A DNA stretch of 64,000 bases from Paragonimus westermani. Taxonomy: Eukaryota > Platyhelminthes > Trematoda > Plagiorchiida > Troglotrematidae. Both the position numbers and the translations under genes were made by a program. Of the stretch, positions 47,001 through 58,302 are shown one piece after another. The notes under the pieces are model-generated. The model did not search any database, had not been told where the DNA came from, and worked only from the letters and a program-made list of their open reading frames with translations. The stretch spans positions 360,571-424,570 of the forward strand of contig QNGE01000116.1 in the NCBI GenBank assembly GCA_008508345.1, written 5' to 3'. Numbering within the stretch: the stretch's first letter is position 1; every line of letters begins with the position of its first letter.

Positions 47001-48335
47001 ATTAGTAACGGAGTAGAAACAACCATGGGAATTAATTACTGCCTCCTCGAAATGAAGTGCATTTGAGAAGATCCAACAGTCGCACTATACAACCCAATTA
47101 GGTTTCGTCCGATTGAAAAATATTTAAGTTGTAGCTATATGGGTAATTAGGTTGAAAAATTCCTTTAGACGACTCAATCAGATATCAGAAAAAGGCCGAT
47201 ATATTCGGTGTTTGTCATCTACCGTTGCCATCTGTGGTTGGAAAAGTGGACAATGTCAGTGTACAAGGCTCAACCGAAGTAGAACAGAATTGACACGAAC
47301 GAGAATGGCTGCTCCTCTACTGACGTTGTGGACAAATGCATAGAAGGCATACATCCATTGAAACGAAGTCACATCAAAAGGCTTGTCAGTGAGATGCCAG
47401 AAGAATGAGTGCAGTCAAAACTATCAGATATGAACCACCGTGTTAGTATTGTGGGACAACAAATACGGTTATTTTTGAGTGAAGTGCTATCGATTATATC
47501 GTTTTTTTTTCTGTTCAACTTTAGACGGAGTATCGTATCCAGTCACTCGGGGCCGTAAAGGAACGTGCAGGTTGGAATCCAGTCAGCTGCATCTATACGG
47601 GATATTTAGGCTATTGTGGTAACCGTTAAGTGGAAGATCAACAGGTAGTCAGAGGAAGACTTTTCAGAGATCGTTATCTGGAAGTGAGAGCACATGCACA
47701 AAAGTGTAGTGGATGCGAGAGTAGAGCCATACTCTGACAGCTAAACGTCGGCCAATCCCATTATTTTGTCTTATGTGGTGAGAATGAGCACATACCTTCC
47801 AATACACCAACCCAAATCTGGTGCTGCTCTAAATACTGTGTAGCCTTTCCTATGTGCTATCTTTCAACGGATTGTGGAGGATACTCTATCAGAGTCGGCT
47901 AAAGGACCGGAAGTCAACAGGCTTTTATTAGAAGTAGTGAAACTTTTCAGGCCTTCTTAAACATTAAAATGAACATGTGTTGTGCTACAGCCCTGCAGAG
48001 GTAAATAAAACTCTGAGTTCCGATCGACCTCCGTCCTTGCGGACAGTATGCGTATATCTATACCGAACACTCAAGACTGTAGATAATTCAGTATATACTT
48101 TTCTTGACCGTTGGTGTAAATTCGCTGGATAGCGTGGCAGTTGTCTTACTTTCATATTGTTGCTGTTTGCTCTAACGATAGCTCCTGATATCCAAACCTT
48201 CGATTGGATTCTGAATGAGTAACGAAACCAGGAGGCCGGTTTTACAAAGTGGTAGTACCGTTTCTCATGTTCTCGTCGGTTGCTACACATAACGGCGGCA
48301 AGCGTAAAAATATCTAAACGAGCGAAGCTCATAAA
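44041..48335. other. No recognised gene in 4.3 kb
   Basis: Several frames (for example 44615-44905 minus, 46307-46651 plus 114 codons) have no domain I know. A segment at 47640-47740 reads RLFRDRYLEVRAHAQKCSGC, faintly like a retroelement integrase zinc domain, but nothing follows it. No SINE or PLE copy was noticed. Confidence 0.35.
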
Positions 48336-49110
48336 TCAAGTCAATCTATACACTAGTCTGTCACTGGTCAGAACCGTGGCAGATGAAGGTTCAAGATTAA
48401 AAGCTTTTACATACAGAGAACTGTAACTTCGGACAAAGAGCGGCTCGAGTGACTTACTGACGACAGGCTTGTGATGAGGCACCAACATACGGAAAGTGTT
48501 TATCGGGTTGACCACATGACCGGGCTCCAGCAGGTGTCTAGCGGTAGAGAAGTCCGGGTTGCGTTGTTTGATGTTGCAGCGTCGGGTCACGCCACACACA
48601 CACTGGGTCCTCGATGTATTTGGGATCGTTCTCCTTCATCCTAAGGCGCAGGGATAGGTCAGTTCTGCCAATGTAGTCAAACTGATAGATACAGTGTAAA
48701 GCGAACAGCTCTGGTATCGACGTCTTAATGTGAGGAAGCGTAAGTGACTTAGTGAGATCTAGTAAACCCAGTATAGCTACATTGTACTTCCGTTGAATGA
48801 CCCACGTCAGTCGTCGTGTTAGAAACGATATATTGGTACCACTTTTGTTTGATAATTGCATGTACACCGGTTTCTTCGGAACAGACGGTTCTCGTGGGTT
48901 TATTGCTTTCCACTTGTGGAAGTCAATAAGAACTAGTGGGTAGCCGTTAGAAGTCAGGGTCTCGTAGATAAACTTCAACTCTGTCTCTAGTGTATCACAC
49001 GCACATAGAATTCGTTCTTTGTCAAAAAGACAGCGAACTTGATTGGTTACATGGCATTGCTCACCATGCTCGAAGAGAACAATTAAAGCACAATGTTTAC
49101 CGGTTACCAT
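48336..49110 (-). pseudogene. PLE RT tail and GIY-YIG endonuclease, one frameshift
   Basis: The 190-codon frame (48538-49110) has ILCACDTLETELKFIYETLT, SNGYPLVLIDFHK, PKKPVYMQL and TSIPELFALHCIYQFDYIGRTDLSLRLRMKEN, i.e. the post-RT segment and a shortened GIY-YIG signature in which a few residues between IYQF and YIGRT are deleted. The second frame (48336-48599) continues with RRCNIKQRNPDFSTARHLLE, PGHVVNPINTFR and LFVRSYSSLYV, the C-terminal half. A different PLE subfamily from the 20042 copies. Confidence 0.75.
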
Positions 49111-49879
49111 GAGACCAGATTATTAGTTGGTGTACCCAATGTTGCCGATGCCCTGACAACACAGAAGACGACAGTATGTCACTTGGCAAACGTCTAGTGC
49201 AATGTAACCACGGGTGCCAATTAACCATGTCACTGCCAGCTACTGGTGACGTCAATCCGTCAAACATCGTCCCCTATTTTGGAGTGACCACCTTGCCTGA
49301 GACCATGCATTTGCTCGTGCCCGCTTCGTTATATCGCTTGCTCATAAGTCGTCTGTTTGCAAACCTAAAACGTCCATCTGGAAACCGAGTTTTGCGGCAT
49401 GCGAAACGCCCATCGAACAACAGTGACGGTTACACTGCCCTGGTCACCGCATTGGAGCGATCCACTGGACAGAAGTTTCAACTACTATACGAACCCCTAG
49501 TAAAAAATATCTGTTCCAAATAAGCAACGATGGTACAGCAGAAATGGATATTTTCCTGATCAGCAAATCCTATGAACAGAGGTCGACTTATCCCTCCTGC
49601 CTTCTACTGTGAAAAAGACCGCTATGAACTTACAAAGAATCTACGAGATGACTGGAAGCTTACTGGACCGAGTAAGTTAAGGAGCTATATAAGGCACTTT
49701 TCTTAGGAAACGGCTAAGTGCTATTATTCAGGCACCATGGTTGTGCTGATAGTCGACAAAGCGTTAACGTGACTAAATCTGATAAAAAGACTTATGTATT
49801 CCTAGATTGTTGCTGCGATTTGATGAGTCAGTTGATCACTTCGAGTGACAGTCCAATTGACTTGATGGATTCAGTTTGC
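49111..49879 (+). other. Unrecognised 115-codon frame
   Basis: The plus frame at 49176-49523 ends NSDGYTALVTALERSTGQKF. No known domain, no good splice sites, no repeat partner. It may be chance or part of an unknown retroelement. Confidence 0.25.
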
Positions 49880-51320
49880 TGAGTTACGGCAATCTTCCGC
49901 GGGAAACCGAAGTGGCTGTGGAGCGTAAATTAATGAGGCGCAATAAAGCTCCAGGCCCAGATATTCTTTCTTTGGCTTGTTCAGAGATGATGACTGATTG
50001 GTGTTGGGATTAAACCCACTAGTGACAACACTCCTTTACTCCACACAGAAGGTTCAACAGGTCCTTCGCAATCGACCCGCATGAACGATCGCTCCCATCT
50101 TCAAAAGATGCGCTACGTCATCACGTGACTAAAAAGAGGACATAGGCTGGTCTGTAAGGCATAAGTAATGGTTGCGAGTCTCACAATGGAAAGCCTTCGA
50201 ATACACAAGTAGAACTTATTATAAATGTACCAAGCACGTTTTTGGAAAGGTTACATATTCATCCTGCGACAAACATTGAGGCATCACCATTCCTTCTTTT
50301 AGCCAGCGGTAGAGGTATTTTGAAACCTATTTCTGCTTTCTTCCTGCTGACTGGTATGTTCTTTTTATCGCAGTGGATTCTCAATGAAATACGCCAATGT
50401 ACTGAAGTCGTTGTTTGCACAATTATGAGCACAGTGTGTATTTGTGAGCACATATCCTGGGTACCTTTCAGTGTAAATGACTTTCGAAAGGGGCGTCATA
50501 TCTTCCGTCTCCTCTTCCTCTATGTTTTAGATGAGCATTCGATGGTTTCGAGAATATCGGAGTCGGGCTCCTACCAGGTAATAGGCTGACCGGTGGAACG
50601 TATGTAGATGACGTTTTTCTACAAAATACTTCCGCAAACAATATGTTAGTCATGATGGACATTTGAATTATACGGTTGGTCTATATGATCTACACGCATT
50701 TTACAACGTTGGAGTACGGTGTTGTTGCAAAACTGGTTTATCACTGACCTTATCTTTCTTTATGTAAGCAGGCTGTTCGTAGCCCTCGACCGCTTCACCT
50801 ACTGGGGTAATGTAATTTCATCAGCTTGTGATTTTGCTGACGAGGTATCCATGAAGCTGGTGGGACACAGGTAGTGCGCTTGCTGACCCTCTAAATCTGT
50901 AGTGTGGCGGAAAAACATGACTGTCCATAAAGAGAGGAGTTAAAATGTGTGTACGCTGTCAGTTGTGCTCTTTGGGTCAAAGACATTAGTTATTATTATG
51001 GAAGATGCGTATAGACACTCCGTATTCTAACAAATTCGGCTTCGTCATTTATTAGGTTTCAAACGCGCTGACTATGTCAGCAACTCTACAATCCATCTCA
51101 GCACATTCGTGAAATGTGTAACCTCGTGCCCGATAGACGAGGCGGTGAAAATACGCGATGTGCGCTAGTTCGGCCGTGTACTCTGAACGTGGACGGAGAG
51201 TCTGTCACATCACGTATTGGGCAGTATGCTTTCTAACGGCCAGAATAAACCTGTTTGCTGATGACGTGGTCATAGTTTTTGACCACCCACGTGACCGTCT
51301 GTCTGAGCAAGGTTGGTAGG
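49880..51320 (+). mobile_element. LINE reverse transcriptase remnant
   Basis: At 49907-49970 the frame reads AVERKLMRRNKAPGPDIL, the typical LINE 'NKAPGPDG' block. Between 49990 and 50140 it is disrupted. At 50815-50870 SACDFADEVSM and at 51245-51275 INLFADDVVIVFD resemble the YADD catalytic box. Two such boxes about 430 bp apart suggest two nested or duplicated fragments. No long frame survives. Confidence 0.5.
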
Positions 51321-51742
51321 TGCCACTTACTCTGTTAAGAAGTTCGCGATCATTTACACTGTTGGTCGAAAACTGTCACTGACATGTGTGTCTCATAAGA
51401 TACTACCGCTTCATCATCTCTTCCTCCGCACTTTGTCGTTCTGTTTATTCGTTCTATTTGTTTGGTTTTCAACTCTCTTCTTGCTTCGCGTTTGTACCGG
51501 TTTCTTACTCATCTATTTCACAACTCATTCCCAGGATAGTCTGCATCTCAGTCCATAGTACCCACTGGTGTGGTTCAAAGCTGTTAACGAAGATGATGAC
51601 GAAACTGAAGCGAATGCCTTTCAGTTTGTGGTTATATATGAGCGAATTGTGCAAACACGCAGGAGAGACAAATCGGTGCATAACTCAACTGTACAAATTT
51701 CGACCTTATTAAAGTCAGAACAAAACCGTTAGAACCCGAAAG

Positions 51743-51784
51743 CTGGTAGATACAAGCATTGTGTATTGACTCGTCAGTGCCAAA
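51743..51784 (-). ncRNA. Decayed hammerhead motif at PLE 3' end
   Basis: Homologous to 52688-52729. CTGACGA keeps the core (position 7 tolerates any base), but the GAA following stem II is ACA, and stem I has a mismatch. Predicted inactive. Confidence 0.65.
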
Positions 51785-51867
51785 TTTACAATAACATGAA
51801 ACGGGTTTTTATATCGAGCAGTTAGGGGGGAAGGGGGGATAGTCAATCGGTGGGTTAGGAAAGGTCA

Positions 51868-52410
51868 CTAAGTCCAAGGAAGGGCCAAGTTTACGAGCAG
51901 TTGTTTCTGAACACACGAGGTCGGCTTCAGTCGACTGATTGTGGCCGCCTCAGCAAACCGCAAAACTCTTACATTGCAGTGACGTAATAGGATTCTGAAT
52001 GCACAAATTGGGTCGATAACGCGACCAGTGGTCAGGACGTGTCTCGCGACTGCGGACGCTGGTTGCTTGCGTGTTTCAACCACATGGTCGTTCTCTTGTA
52101 ATACAGAGCTCTGCACCCATTTAGGCAAATGTTCCTTCACTCAGGAGATCAAGCAACTCTCGGTTCTGCCTATGTAACTTTCTATGCAGTTACATGTAAA
52201 TTGGTGGACATGATGTGAGGTGGCACCGACAGGCTGGTCTCCTTTCAGTGATGGGAGAGGCAGTTTCTGGGTCCGGACTAATATACAGAGTTGCGCTGCG
52301 TTAAATGTTCGTTTAATCGAATTCAGTAGTCTTTGAGTTGTTTCATTCATGCAATAATCACTTTTAAAAGGCGATTCTATATAAACCCTCTCTTTTCTCA
52401 CTGTGGCCAC
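51868..52410 (-). pseudogene. PLE GIY-YIG endonuclease with in-frame TGA
   Basis: The two frames join across a single TGA: HHVHQFTCNCIESYIGRTESCLIS, stop, then KEHLPKWVQSSVLQEN, ASAVARHVLTTGRVIDPICAF and RFAEAATISRLKP. The neighbouring copy has AGA at the equivalent codon, so this is a nonsense change. The upstream linker includes LNSIKRTFNAAQLCILVRT. The RT is missing. Confidence 0.8.
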
Positions 52411-52687
52411 CTGTTCGGAAGGTGGTGCCTTTCTATGAACTATTTTGGATACCCTTTGGATTGTAGTACAGACGCGATCAAGTCTAATTCCCTCGCAAGA
52501 TTATCCTGTGTATGCATTCGTCTTACTCGTGTGAATAGTGTATCCACTAGTGCGCGTTTGTGATGGACCGGTGTGAAACTATTAAAGTTCACCCATTGAC
52601 CGAACCATGTGGAATTGCCATTTAAAGGTGATCATAGCATGCATCAAACAAATCAGATGCTTGAACAAAGCAGATAGAACATGAAAA

Positions 52688-52729
52688 CTGGTAGATGCAA
52701 GCATTTCGTATTGACTCATCAGTACCAAA
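52688..52729 (-). ncRNA. Hammerhead ribozyme, type I, canonical core
   Basis: The 42-nt minus-strand RNA folds as a type I hammerhead (stem I open). Stem I: UUGGUA with UACCAG, five Watson-Crick pairs plus one G-U. Core CUGAUGA. Stem II: GU/AC with loop CAAU. Core GAA. Stem III: AUG/CAU with loop CUUG, then the cleavage-site C (52694). Every invariant core base is present. It lies about 80-120 bp 3' of the PLE endonuclease frame at 52809-53125. Hammerheads are known in PLE terminal regions, where they may process tandem transcripts. Very short stems II and III may mean weak or dimer-dependent activity. Confidence 0.85.
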
Positions 52730-52808
52730 CTTACAATAACACGGGTGGGCTTTTTTAAAACAATCGATTTGAGGGGTGGAAAATCAATAAGCGAGTGAGG
52801 ATAAGACA

Positions 52809-53125
52809 TTAAGTCCAGGGAAGGGTCAGGTTCACGAACAGTTGTTTCTGAACACAGAGAGCTGGTTTGAGTCGATTAATTGCAACTACTTCAGCGAACC
52901 GTAAGAATCTCGGGTTGGAATGTCGCAACAGGATTTTGAATGCACAAGATGGATCGGTAGCATGACCGGTGGTCAAGACGTGTCTAGCAACTGAGGAAAC
53001 TGGCTGTTTATGCGTTTCAGAAACATTACCATTCTCCGGTAACGCGGACTTCTGTACCCATTTAGGTAAATGTTCCTTCTTTCTGGAGATCAAGCATCTC
53101 TCGGTTCTGCCTATGTAACTTTCAG
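52809..53125 (-). pseudogene. PLE GIY-YIG endonuclease, 5'-truncated
   Basis: Open from ESYIGRTERCLIS (53123) through RKKEHLPKWVQKSALPENGN, SSVARHVLTTGHATDPSCAF and RFAEVVAINRLKPALC to a stop at 52809. Close relative of 51868-52410, but without its nonsense codon. Truncation occurs exactly at the start of YIGRT, leaving no VYQF half. Confidence 0.8.
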
Positions 53126-53409
53126 ATGCTGCTGAAGCATGACACTTTTACAAACCAACGAGTGCAATTTTTCAGGCCACATTTCATTCTTCGAAGGTGA
53201 CAGCCATTTTTCGTTCATGGTCTACCGAAGGATTTTTGAACCACCACATTAACAGTTTTTCGAACGTTGTAAAACTACTTTCTGACGCTATTTTGAGACC
53301 GTAGTTCGTTTTCCGTTTTAACCAACATTCATAAACACGAGACCACAGTGTTACCGACGTAAGTCGAAAACTGAAATGGGCCAACGATCGAACGCATCCC
53401 GTAGCATGG

Positions 53410-53945
53410 TTGCGTTTGTTACTTTCAATCTGCAGGATGAGTCTCCACTGCCCTGATCATTTTTTCTCGGAAAATCCTGCCTATCTTGTCACCTACGAGT
53501 TCACCTGCAGCTACGGTGACGTACAGTGGAAGACGGGACCGAAAGTGACGACACAGGAAGGCGGGGCATATCCCCAGGTGGTTAGTGTAACCAGTGGCTC
53601 AATGGGAGTCAGCATACCGACACCAGAACAGAAGTCCGGCGTCTTCGATCGCGAAACACCTCATCCCAACATGTCATGTGGTTGACCCCGTCACTTCGTT
53701 TATGGCTCTATTACGCAATCTCAGCCCTAAGTTGCGGTCATCCTCTGTTGGGAAAAGGCGCTGACGCTGTCAATTCCGCTACTGTGGCAGTGAAATTGTT
53801 TACACAACCCTGACTGCACCCACATGGTCTTCGCTCAGTTCATTTTGTCGCCATGCTCTAAACCCACATAACCCAAAGTTCAGTGTAGTCAACTGATGAG
53901 AATAAGCGAAATTGTAGCGACTATAACAAACAATATTTTGATAGC
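53410..53945 (+). pseudogene. PLE linker and GIY-YIG remnant with 3' end
   Basis: MRLLLSICRMSLHCPDHFF, then AYLVTYEFTCSYGDV matches the 21456 family (LRLLLSTHKMSPHCP, VIYQFSCSCGDS). The YIGRT part is broken (DVQWKTGPKV). The 3' region ends with CTGATGA (53893), GAATAAGC, GAAA and a five-pair stem ATTGT/ACAAT, a further hammerhead-like motif with A at the cleavage position (53935). Confidence 0.65.
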
Positions 53946-54039
53946 CGCATTTGCCCCTACCTTTTTGTTTTAGTCAAGCTTCCCATTTTGTAACATCCAT
54001 CCCGGGGCTAAGAACACAACTCGCTCCGTGCCTCGCTAG

Positions 54040-54040
54040 N
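54040..54040. other. Single N (assembly join)
   Basis: One undetermined base. No duplicated flank was seen here, unlike at 54985. Confidence 0.95.
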
Positions 54041-54854
54041 GAGAGGTGACCTCCACTATTTTTTCACCTGTCTGGCCTCTATTCCGTTATGTCCATTGGT
54101 GGCTTAGTGACCTTAACTGCTTTTTTGGTGTTTGTCACTCGATTTGCTGGTTTGAGAATGTTGGTAGGTCACGATGCACCCCATAAATACCATGCAATTT
54201 TCTGCTTGTCACACACGTTGTCGGAGCAGAACAAATTTACGCTTTTTGCACCCGTCTTTCGGTTTGTCTTGGGCGCAATTAACGGGTCAAAGATCTGCCG
54301 TATTGATTATATCAAGGAGGAGAATCCGTTTTCTTGCCAATCGTCTTATTCTACCGTGGTCGAACCAGCGTGCTGAGTCAAATGTTTATAACAGTCACCA
54401 AGCTGTACGATGCATCGGACAAAAACAGACTAGAGCTTTAATTAGATTTAAATCAACCAGATGTGTCTAGCAACTGAAATGTTAAATGAGATCGCAGTCA
54501 TTAGAACTGATTTCATCAGACTAAGCCCAGTTCGGCCCTTTCAATGTTTAGTTGGTTCGCTAAGGCACTACAGCCTCATCACGAAGCCCCCAGTACCCTG
54601 TTCATTTTGATACTACCAAAAACTACCTCCACCAGTCGAGTATTGGCCAGATGGAAATAATTATCTGGACACTCGGGTGAAAATCAGATTCGGCCATAGA
54701 AGCATCGCGTTCATGTGCCGCAAACAAACGATACTAGCCACGGGGAAATTATGGAACTCAAAAGTTTTAATGTCTAGTGGTAAACATTACGTACTTTGTT
54801 CACACCGCAATCGTCAACCAATAAATGATAGCCATACCTCAACCAAGCCAAATT

Positions 54855-55115
54855 AACTGTACTTTTTCCCCAAATGTATTCCGGTAAGCCAGCAAACAGA
54901 CGTCAATTAACACAACCAGGGTGTAATCATTAATCGGTCTGAGGATGTTGTGTGAACGCGTGCGCTGGTTAGTACTACGGTTTGNAACTGTACTTTTTCC
55001 CCAAATGTATTCCGGTAAGCCAGCAAACAGACGTCAATTAACACAACCAGGGTGTAATCATTAATCGGTCTGAGGATGTTGTGTGAACGCGTGCGCTGGT
55101 TAGTACTACGGTTTG
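54855..55115. repeat. Exact 130-bp duplication around a single N
   Basis: 54855-54984 and 54986-55115 are identical by eye and separated by one N at 54985. This is what an unmerged contig overlap looks like, so the true sequence probably holds one copy. Confidence 0.95.
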
Positions 55116-55434
55116 AACAAACAAATTAAACAAATGATGTGTGCACAACACTCACTGTATACCGAAAACTGTTTCTACTAGTGACAGAATCATAAGACGA
55201 TTAAGTTTTTCTAGTTAACATCAATGGAATCCCATGTGACGTGTCACCATTTTGCGCATAATCATTGAAAGCCGGTTAAAGTCCGGTTATTGCATTTCGT
55301 TAGGATCTCCCCGTTTGAGGTAGAAAGGAAACGCTATCAACTGGAAAGTGCTATGAGCATTGCTAACAAAAAGGAAGATAGTATAATTTCACTGGCAGGT
55401 GGTAGGAGTAATATGTGTGGGATGACACTCGCAG

Positions 55435-55550
55435 CTTGTGCCTTCCCGTAGACTTTTCAGCAAAACCCTTCCGAAATGACTCGAATTTTGATGTTTTATA
55501 GTACGTCAGTAGTGCATATTCTTTTCACGGCAGGAGGCGGCGGGAATGCA
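55435..55550 (-). repeat. SINE fragment, old
   Basis: 'gtagacttttcagcaaaacc', 'cagtagtgcatattctttt' match the body in minus orientation. Confidence 0.5.
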
Positions 55551-55749
55551 ATACTAACGTTCAGTTTGTATTAATCAACAAAACACTACTAACGGGTGAT
55601 AATCAAAATTTCGTTCAAGAACCGCATTGCCTTAGGTGGCTTCAGCTTGAAAGGAAGTCCTAGGTGTTGGGGGTCATCGATTGGAATAAATAACATGGTT
55701 ACTGTCTCCACGTGTGTTTGCTAATGATGGTTCAGTTACACACAGTGGG

Positions 55750-55860
55750 AGATCAATTACACAGTGGTCAACACAATTGCTCGTGGGAGGCCGGCCGCAT
55801 TTCGAGTTCCGGAAGCGGTAGGAGTAGATAAAACTGATGAGCTTTATCAAAAGCAATACT
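55750..55860 (+). repeat. SINE fragment, old
   Basis: 'acagtggtcaacacaattgc' and 'ttcgagttccgg' match the tRNA-like head in plus orientation. 'gatgagctttatcaaaagc' follows. Confidence 0.5.
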
Positions 55861-57982
55861 TGAATACAGTATAGTTCTGTCGTGGATTATGTCAGCATGT
55901 TTCTGTGTTCAAGATTCCGTATGATGTTTGCTTCATAGTGCAGCTCCTAGCCACTTTTGCAGAACTGAACCACTGGTCTATTACACCCTCTCCTAATCTC
56001 AATATTCTTACGTGTCGTGTTTACTCTATTCAAAGACCATTATTATCTCAATTTTTCTGCCAACTCCTCCCAGCTTTCTGTCAATCGAGAAACCTTTCTT
56101 AGGATTCAGAAAACTTAGGACACTAGGAAACGAAATAATCGGCTCTGATCACTTTCAATATACAGATAATTTGAAAAAGCAAGCGTGAACCACTTGACAC
56201 CGACGACTGCGTATCTCACGGCCGGCACGAGTAACAGTGTAACACATTCACCAACACTCCCATCTTCCTCCAATAGACTGTCATCCGCCTCATTCCTATG
56301 ACCTTAATGACCCATTTGACTTGCTCCAGTTTTTCTTATATAAAACGCATGTACCCTATGTAATTGTAAAAGCCCGATGAGAATTTGAAAAATCTCCACT
56401 TTATATTCCTACGCTTAAGTCTTTCCTACTCTCCTGATGTACTGAACACTACAACTACTAAATGTTGGGAATGTTGGGACTCTCGATTGTACCGTTTCGA
56501 CGGTGAATAGGAGAGGGAAAATTTCGTTGTCTGAGTGGCTATCCTATTCAACAATTTTCAAATTGAGTACAGCCTTCGCTTTCAGTTATTCACTTTCGAA
56601 TGACATTTTGCCATACGCAAAGTCACTTGAACATGCGAACAACGCATGCAAAGACTGACCTCTCCGGACGCATCCCACCACTGGGACATGCAAAAGTACA
56701 CTTTCAGTGACCTTGTAAACTGTGAGCGAGTGATATTGATGTGAAACTATCAGACTAATTGCCAATTCGTCTGGGTCCATCAATAGTCCTAACTATTAGA
56801 ACCAAACCATCCGATGTGGAATTCGACCAGAATAAGCAATAAGATGTTGAGACTTCCGAAAGGGACAGAAAATCAGACAACTACCTTCATGGTAAGTGTT
56901 TTAAATAAACTACTCAATTTACAGTGTAATCTCATCGGGTCAACTGAAAGAAGCTATCTGCGAAACGGATATTTGCGATTCCGTAATGCAACTGACCAAA
57001 ACCGGTTTATATGAGTAGACCAATTCAAATAGGCGAAGGTGAAGATTACTGAGTCTTCCATAGCAAAATTTCGCAATTTATGTCCACTGTCAGACAAAAC
57101 ATAAGCAGGGCATTTTTCGGCGTAAAACCCGCAGGGATCATAACTGCACAGTTATGAAAAAAACAGGCAGATCCGATTATCATCGACCACCAAGTTTTCA
57201 GCATGGATCCTCCCACGAGGTCTTTGATTAACAGCGTTCATTCTTCCGTTGGAATTGTGACTTGTCAGTCTCTTTTCCATTCTCAACATTTTTTTAGTGT
57301 TGTCGGTCAGCCTATCGAACGGAATGAAAAGGTGCTCCAGCAATTGATCTACAGTTACCGACTGACTGAGCGACATTCAGTGTAGACCACGTAATCCACC
57401 CATGCAGAAAAGTGCGCATTACTGACAGTAGTAAATTTGTTCAGCCGCTCAGGGTGCGTGCATGTTCAACCGATGTATTGTTTTCGTGCTGTCTGCTGAA
57501 CAGCTAGCGGATAGCAACTTCTTTTAACCATTTTCTGGCCCACGAATGTTAGCAACAATTTCGCAACATTTAATGCCGTGAAGTACGAGTTGTGTAAGTC
57601 ATCACCCGACGGAAATATGCACTTTGAAGCTATAGGTAGTTATGTTGTAGTAGTTTGCTGACTGGAGAAAGTTCGACCAAAATCACCAACTGGAAACTGC
57701 GATTGAGGAACAATGTCAGGACACGTAGCATGTCTGTTCGACGCGGGTCACGTACAAGCTAAGCTCTTAATAAACCCAAAGTTCTATCAAACAGTTTAAC
57801 TGGCTAGTCATATCTCCTAACAATTATATGTCTTTTCTAATCACCGAGATAGCAGTTTATCGTCAATACACTGATTGTTATTTAGCAGAATAAACTTTAC
57901 ATCACTTGCGAACGCAAGTGTATTCACTGATAAGACGAATTTCAACAGGAAATGGAATTAAGGACCGTACGGCAAAAGCTAT
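55861..57982. other. No recognisable gene
   Basis: AT-rich with short frames on both strands. Nothing shared with known repeats of the window. Confidence 0.4.
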
Positions 57983-58302
57983 TGTTGTGAGCCGAGAAGG
58001 CAGATGACAGAGGTTACTTTACTGGAGAAACCAACACATTACTTAAGTGTCTGAACACGACTAGAAACGGAAACACTCATTTGCACACCATACTCTTCTG
58101 AGGATACTCCAGTCGCTTTAGACACCATGTAACAGTTCCGTCATGTAGCGAAAGCCATTATATGTCATTCCGCCCTCCAACGATCCATCTCGTATCTCTG
58201 CCGTATTTATCACGCGACCATCTTTATCCGCGATCGTCTCGATCCATGCTGCTACTGAATAGTGGTGTGAGTAGTATGGTGCGACCGTATCTCCTCACTA
58301 CA
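57983..58302 (-). repeat. Solo gypsy LTR (320 bp) with 4-bp target duplication
   Basis: Same family and orientation as 3782-4103, with ends TGTTGTGA and TCACTACA on plus. Flanked on both sides by CTAT (57979-57982 and 58303-58306), an exact target-site duplication. No internal element sequence is nearby, as expected after LTR-LTR recombination. Confidence 0.95.

Noticed and set aside
47640..47740. Integrase-like zinc motif RLFRDRYLEVRAHAQKCSGC
   Set aside because: Only one CxxC, no HxxH and no core domain downstream; too little to support.
48190..48225. CTGAATGAGTAACGAAACC on plus, hammerhead-like
   Set aside because: An extra A interrupts CUGAUGA, no stem III or cleavage triplet follows, and its orientation is opposite to the adjacent PLE.
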